The translations under genes and the position numbers were made by a program. Shown piece by piece: positions 59,370 to 62,730 of a DNA stretch of 62,730 bases; positions within the stretch are counted from its first letter, which is position 1, and the number at the start of each line of letters is the position of its first letter. The notes beneath the pieces were generated by a model, which saw only the letters and a program-made list of their open reading frames with translations, made no database searches and had not been told where the DNA came from. The stretch is from an uncultured Prevotella sp. (lineage in GTDB: Bacteria; Bacteroidota; Bacteroidia; Bacteroidales; Bacteroidaceae), in contig URQS01000015.1 in assembly GCA_900550035.1 (NCBI GenBank), positions 1 through 62,730 on the forward strand, in the 5' to 3' direction.

Positions 59370-60575
59370 ATGAATCATTGGAAATCAACTTTGGCCGTGA
59401 TAGGAATAGGCCAACTCATATCTATTTTAACAAGTACGATTGTTGGCTTCTCCATTATTTTTTGGATTAGCAACGAATTTAAATCCCCGACAGCTTTATC
59501 TCTGGCTATTTTAGCTGGATTTTTACCACAATTTGTATTAGGCTTGTTTGCCGGGGTCTATGTTGACAGATGGAATCGAAAGAAAACGATGTTTTATTCG
59601 GACTTGTTCATCGCGTTCTGTACCCTATGTCTTTTTATTGTGATAACCAAGGGTTATAAAGACCTTTCTTTTTTTTATCTATTGACTGCTTGTCGTTCAA
59701 TAGGCAGTACGTTTCATGCACCTGCTTTACAGGCAAGCATCCCTCTACTGGTTCCCAAGCACCATCTTGTCAGGGTATCAGGTTTGTACCATTCCATTCA
59801 ATCCTTCAGTGAGGTGATAGCTCCCGTTGTAGGGGCAAGCCTCGTTGTTTGGCTTCCCATACAGTATATTCTGCTCATAGATGTGATCGGAGCTGTTGCT
59901 GCTTGTCTGACCTTACTTTGTGTCCAGATTCCTTCTCTTCAAAAAACGAAAGTTCTTCCAGATTTCAAAAAAGAACTGACGGAATGTTGGCATACCTTGC
60001 GGCGTACAATGGGCATTTTGCCTTTATTCGTATGCTTTACGCTGGTGACTTTTGTCCTTATGCCTGTTTTTACGTTATTTCCTTTTATGACGCTTCTGCA
60101 TTTCAACGGAAACATTTTGCAAATGGGAGTTGTGGAAATGGGTTGGGGCTCAGGGGCATTGTTGGGCGGTTTAGTACTTGCCTGTAAGGCTTTGAAAAGC
60201 AAGCAAACATTAGTGATGCATACGGCTTATGTGATATTGGGATTGTATCTGATTAGCGCCAGTTATTTACCATCAAGCGCATTTATAGGTTTTGTTTGCC
60301 TAACATTTACAGGAGGCATAGCCTATTCCATTTACCATGCGCTTTTCATCGCTATTATTCAGCAGAACTTGGCTTCGGACATGCTTGGACGGACTTTTTC
60401 TCTCATCTTTAGTTTGAGTACCTTTCCATCAATGCTGGGTATCGTAGCTTCAGGATATTGGGTGGAAGCATGGGGTATCACATCCGTCTTTATGATCAGC
60501 GGATGGGTTATCTTTCTGATTGGAGTGGGTGCAAATTTTATTTCTTCAATCAAGCAGTTGGATAATTACGCATAG
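59370..60575 (+). CDS. mef(En2): Macrolide efflux MFS transporter Mef(En2)
   Basis: 401 residues with about 12 transmembrane helices. MFS signature loop FAGVYVDRWNRKKTMFYSD between helices 2 and 3. The whole protein matches the Mef family pattern (SFSEVIAPVVGASLVVWLPI) and the usual length of Mef(En2). It pumps macrolides out using the proton gradient. Paired with lnu(AN2) 24 nt downstream, as in NBU2. No erm-type leader peptide is seen; expression may be constitutive. Confidence 0.9.
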   Translation: MNHWKSTLAVIGIGQLISILTSTIVGFSIIFWISNEFKSPTALSLAILAGFLPQFVLGLFAGVYVDRWNRKKTMFYSDLFIAFCTLCLFIVITKGYKDLSFFYLLTACRSIGSTFHAPALQASIPLLVPKHHLVRVSGLYHSIQSFSEVIAPVVGASLVVWLPIQYILLIDVIGAVAACLTLLCVQIPSLQKTKVLPDFKKELTECWHTLRRTMGILPLFVCFTLVTFVLMPVFTLFPFMTLLHFNGNILQMGVVEMGWGSGALLGGLVLACKALKSKQTLVMHTAYVILGLYLISASYLPSSAFIGFVCLTFTGGIAYSIYHALFIAIIQQNLASDMLGRTFSLIFSLSTFPSMLGIVASGYWVEAWGITSVFMISGWVIFLIGVGANFISSIKQLDNYA

Positions 60576-60599
60576 TATTATTTATTAAAGAATTATTAT

Positions 60600-61112
60600 A
60601 TGACAAAGAAAGAACACACTACGATTACAGAGTTATTTCAAGTTTTGGACTTGTTGGAAAGCCTGGACATGCAGTTTTGGTTGGATGGAGGCTGGGGAGT
60701 GGATGTCTTGTACGGACAGCAAACCCGCTTGCATAGAGATATTGACATTGATTTTGATGCCAATTATACAGACCAACTCCTTGATCTTTTGCAGGAGAGA
60801 GGATATCAAATTGAAACAAATTGGTTGCCCACCCGTGTGGAACTGTATAGCAAAGAATTAGGCTATATTGATATCCATCCTTTTGTCTTGAATGCGGACG
60901 GCACTTCCAAACAAGCCGACTTGGATGGAGGCTGGTATGAATTTCAACCGGACTATTTTGGAACAGCAGTCTTTGAAGGCAGAAGCATCCCTTGCATTTC
61001 TGCAAAAGGGCAACAAGTATTCCATTCGGGCTACGATTTAAGAGAGAAGGATATTCACGATTTATCTATAATTAAACAATGTATAACAACAATGAGCCTA
61101 ACAATTAGATAA
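60600..61112 (+). CDS. lnu(AN2): Lincosamide nucleotidyltransferase Lnu(AN2)
   Basis: 170 residues. It adenylylates lincomycin and clindamycin. The nucleotidyltransferase site is LDGGWGVDVLYGQQTRLHRD followed by IDIDFD (metal-binding aspartates); YIDIHPFVLNADG lies in the substrate part. Length and sequence fit Lnu(AN2) of NBU2. Co-transcribed with mef(En2). Confidence 0.92.
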   Translation: MTKKEHTTITELFQVLDLLESLDMQFWLDGGWGVDVLYGQQTRLHRDIDIDFDANYTDQLLDLLQERGYQIETNWLPTRVELYSKELGYIDIHPFVLNADGTSKQADLDGGWYEFQPDYFGTAVFEGRSIPCISAKGQQVFHSGYDLREKDIHDLSIIKQCITTMSLTIR

Positions 61113-61122
61113 GAACAAGAAA

Positions 61123-61489
61123 ATGACAGAAAAACAAATTGTCTGGTATATCTTACTTACAGAAGTAAAGATAGACAGTGACACCCAGTCTGTCACATCC
61201 CTGAGTGTAGCTCCATTGGCAGTCTTGCCGGAATTCCAGCGTAAGGGAATTGGGGGGGGGGATGTTGATTCAGTAAGCCCATCAGAGGGCAGCACTTTTG
61301 GGTTACGGCACAGCAGTCGTATTGGGGCATAAAGAGTATTATCCTCGATTTGGCTATCGCAAGGCTATCGATTTAGGAATTGAATTTCCTTTCGAAGTCT
61401 CTCATGAATATTGCATGGTGGCTGAATTAATACCTGGAGCTACTGAGAATGTGAAAGGTATGGTTTGTTATCCAACTGACTTTAAATAG
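61123..61489 (+). pseudogene. Broken GNAT acetyltransferase
   Basis: The first frame has the GNAT centre (SVTSLSVAPLAVLPEFQRKG, the acetyl-CoA loop) and then breaks at a run of nine G (61254-61262). In the shifted frame the protein goes on as MLIQ, a TAA stop, then AHQRAALLGYGTAVVLGHKE and YYPRFGYRKA to the family end. About 40 N-terminal residues are also missing. Frameshift plus stop makes it inactive, unless the G-run is a sequencing error; the stop would still remain. Confidence 0.8.
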
Positions 61490-61517
61490 TTTAACAAGTA
61501 AAATTCATTATATAACT

Positions 61518-61546
61518 CGGACTGGGTATTTCAATTTCCCAGTCCG
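61518..61546. terminator. Hairpin between the GNAT remnant and the NTF2-like gene
   Basis: CGGACTGGG pairs with CCCAGTCCG; weak T-run. It lies between convergent genes. Confidence 0.6.
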
Positions 61547-61560
61547 TATTCTGATAGTAC

Positions 61561-61914
61561 TTATTCAATTGGAAGATTGTGTTGCTTCAAGAATGAAAGT
61601 TTATCCCAATACCCTCTTTGAAAGACGATTTTGTTATCTTTTACATGAAAAAATCCGCATCCACGAAGTCCAAGAGAGTCTTTCCATTCCATGATAGCCC
61701 ATTCGCCATCTTCAAAAATATTTTCCACCATACAAACCATTTTAGCAGTGGCAAATTCATTCACAAACATTTTGTAGATTGATTCTTTACCTATTATTGG
61801 TTCGTTTGCGACTTGATGATTTACTGCATTAGTAGCATACAGCTCTGCTATATGATAAGCATCTGCTTTGTTAAAGCAATCTATCCATTTTTCCAAAACT
61901 TCTTTAGGCTTCAT
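61561..61914 (-). CDS. NTF2/SnoaL-like protein
   Basis: 117 residues, single SnoaL-like domain (VLEKWIDCFNKADAYHIAEL, NHQVANEPIIGKESIY, GCGFFHVKDNKIVFQRGYWD). Often small enzymes or binding proteins for hydrophobic ligands; in NBU-type elements its role is not known. Cytoplasmic. No link to the resistance genes is evident. Confidence 0.8.
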   Translation of the reverse strand: MKPKEVLEKWIDCFNKADAYHIAELYATNAVNHQVANEPIIGKESIYKMFVNEFATAKMVCMVENIFEDGEWAIMEWKDSLGLRGCGFFHVKDNKIVFQRGYWDKLSFLKQHNLPIE

Positions 61915-62002
61915 TTTTTATAAATTCTTAGGATTTTGATTCTGTAATAAAAACAATCTGTTTGGATGCATAGATACTTGATTTTATTAATAATAGGCTA
62001 TT

Positions 62003-62730
62003 CTATATTCTAAATCCTCTGGATTTTTGCTCTCTCTGCACCGAGTTACGTAGATTCTGCTGTAACTTTTCCCATTGTTCCTTAAACCATTGTACTATGG
62101 GTTGTCGGTTTATGGTCAGCATAAGCTTACCACTATCCATCGGATGTTTCTCAACCCTAAAAATATCATTCTTGATGTCAAATTTCCACCTGTGTTCTTC
62201 GGAATAAATTTTGCCACTACATTGTATGGATTCTTTCTTTGTCAAGAGGTTTTCTATCATGTCTTTGGTAAACCCGATAACAGCGCATAATTTTTCCATT
62301 CTCAACATCTCTTTGAACATGGGAAACCATTTGTGGGCTTTTTCAAGCAAGGTGCTCAATCGTGATATTTCCTTGTCTTTGGCTTCAAGTTCTTGATTAT
62401 GTATTCTTTGAAGATTACGAATTTGTCTGCTATGCTGTTCCTGTATTTGTTGTATCTGAATTTTTAATTCATCAGTAGCTTTGTCCCGTTTGGTAATTTC
62501 CTGATGTAGCTGCTCGATGTGATGTTCCAGTTCTTTCAGCTTACCGCTTCCGAAAAGAGAACCTACACCGCTTGCTATGGCGGTAGCAGCATTGGTGGCT
62601 GTTTTCTTTAGTTTGTCCGTGCGTATCTCTGCTTTTACCTGTTTGAGTTCCTGTTCGGCAAGGCTTACTTGTTGTTCCTTGTGTCGCTTGGTTTCCTCTA
62701 TACGTTGCAGTTCGGCTTTCTGCTTCTCAA
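62003..62730 (-). CDS. Mobilization protein (Mob/relaxase), C-terminal part
   Basis: The frame is open without stop from the window end to TAA at 62003, 242 codons, so the gene is cut by the window edge; the internal TTG near 62359 is not the start. The visible part is mostly coiled coil (KQKAELQRIEETKRHKEQQ, KLKELEHHIEQLHQEIT), with a small hydrophobic ATNAATAIASGVGSLFG turn, and a basic end. This is typical of the C-terminal half of MobV/Pre-like relaxases of NBU elements. The catalytic N-terminus is outside, so the call rests on the tail and context. Confidence 0.7.
   Translation of the reverse strand, partial: EKQKAELQRIEETKRHKEQQVSLAEQELKQVKAEIRTDKLKKTATNAATAIASGVGSLFGSGKLKELEHHIEQLHQEITKRDKATDELKIQIQQIQEQHSRQIRNLQRIHNQELEAKDKEISRLSTLLEKAHKWFPMFKEMLRMEKLCAVIGFTKDMIENLLTKKESIQCSGKIYSEEHRWKFDIKNDIFRVEKHPMDSGKLMLTINRQPIVQWFKEQWEKLQQNLRNSVQREQKSRGFRI

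Larger units (their letters stand above)
59025..62730 (+). mobile_element. NBU2-like mobilizable element (one end, truncated by the window)
   Basis: It starts at or within the 3' end of the second tRNA-Ser gene and runs past the window end. Known NBU2 inserts in tRNA-Ser genes of Bacteroides and carries mef(En2) and lnu(AN2), both present here in that order, followed by a mob gene. The 59044-59369 stretch has no gene; it holds two small hairpins (ACACC/GGTGT near 59092-59115, TCAGGAC/GTCCTGA at 59224-59245). The integrase and the other attachment end are not in view. Base composition is more A/T-rich than the host core genes. Confidence 0.85.

Overview
The window looks like a chromosome segment of a Prevotellaceae-type Bacteroidales bacterium. 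Almost every promoter that can be read has the Bacteroidetes -7 box TAnnTTTG, often with TTTG about 19-20 nt upstream. The housekeeping genes are Bacteroidetes forms (long NusB, CTC-type L25, YbbR-CoaE-DUF5606-RsmA order, DUF4827, DUF4230, DUF4738, DUF5106).

Region A (about 380-29630, nearly all minus strand) is a large accessory locus. It starts, in transcription order, with a strong promoter near 30140, a leader of about 500 nt and an UpxY/NusG-type antiterminator (28922-29629). Next come a membrane protein, a radical SAM/SPASM enzyme, an acidic proline/glutamate-repeat protein, a free-standing LytTR regulator, an FHA-membrane-zinc-ribbon protein, an exported caspase-like protease, a zinc-ribbon-FHA protein and a Hanks-type kinase with a MORN tail. 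Then follow ten tandem paralogues (6964-22764): exported proteins with an N-terminal domain, optional PEGA domains and a C-terminal FGE-sulfatase/C-type-lectin domain. The locus closes with a PP2C phosphatase, a second acidic protein related to the first, a Sel1-repeat protein and three exported proteins of unknown function. In at least eight of the ten paralogues the last 40 codons show the mark of a diversity-generating retroelement (DGR): fixed framework codons, and variable codons that are mostly NNC or NNT, as expected from adenine mutagenesis of AAC/AAT in a template repeat. The same eight share a 3' flank of about 45-50 bp. No reverse transcriptase, Avd gene or template repeat is visible here, so the array is probably served from elsewhere in the genome. 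A DUF4143 ATPase gene with its own promoter interrupts the array. I read the locus as a diversified surface or periplasmic sensing array joined to Ser/Thr phosphosignalling and a caspase-like effector, under processive antitermination. The parts are seen in the sequence; the joint function is inference.

Region B (30700-58640) is mostly core genome: prfC, an Rpn-family nuclease, an alpha/beta hydrolase, a head-GIN lipoprotein, nrnA, glmM, a thioredoxin-like protein, rsgA, frr, a GH36 alpha-galactosidase, an ECF sigma/anti-sigma-like pair with exported partners, rsmA, coaE, a YbbR protein, yajC, nusB, ctc (L25), pth, hslR, two DUF4230 genes and mutS2. Many units end in clear intrinsic terminators. 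A candidate small RNA lies at 35530-35612.

Region C (58687-62730) has two identical tRNA-Ser(UGA) genes. Directly after the second is one end of an NBU2-like mobilizable element carrying mef(En2) and lnu(AN2) resistance genes, a broken GNAT acetyltransferase, an NTF2-like protein and the C-terminal part of a Mob/relaxase gene that runs off the window.
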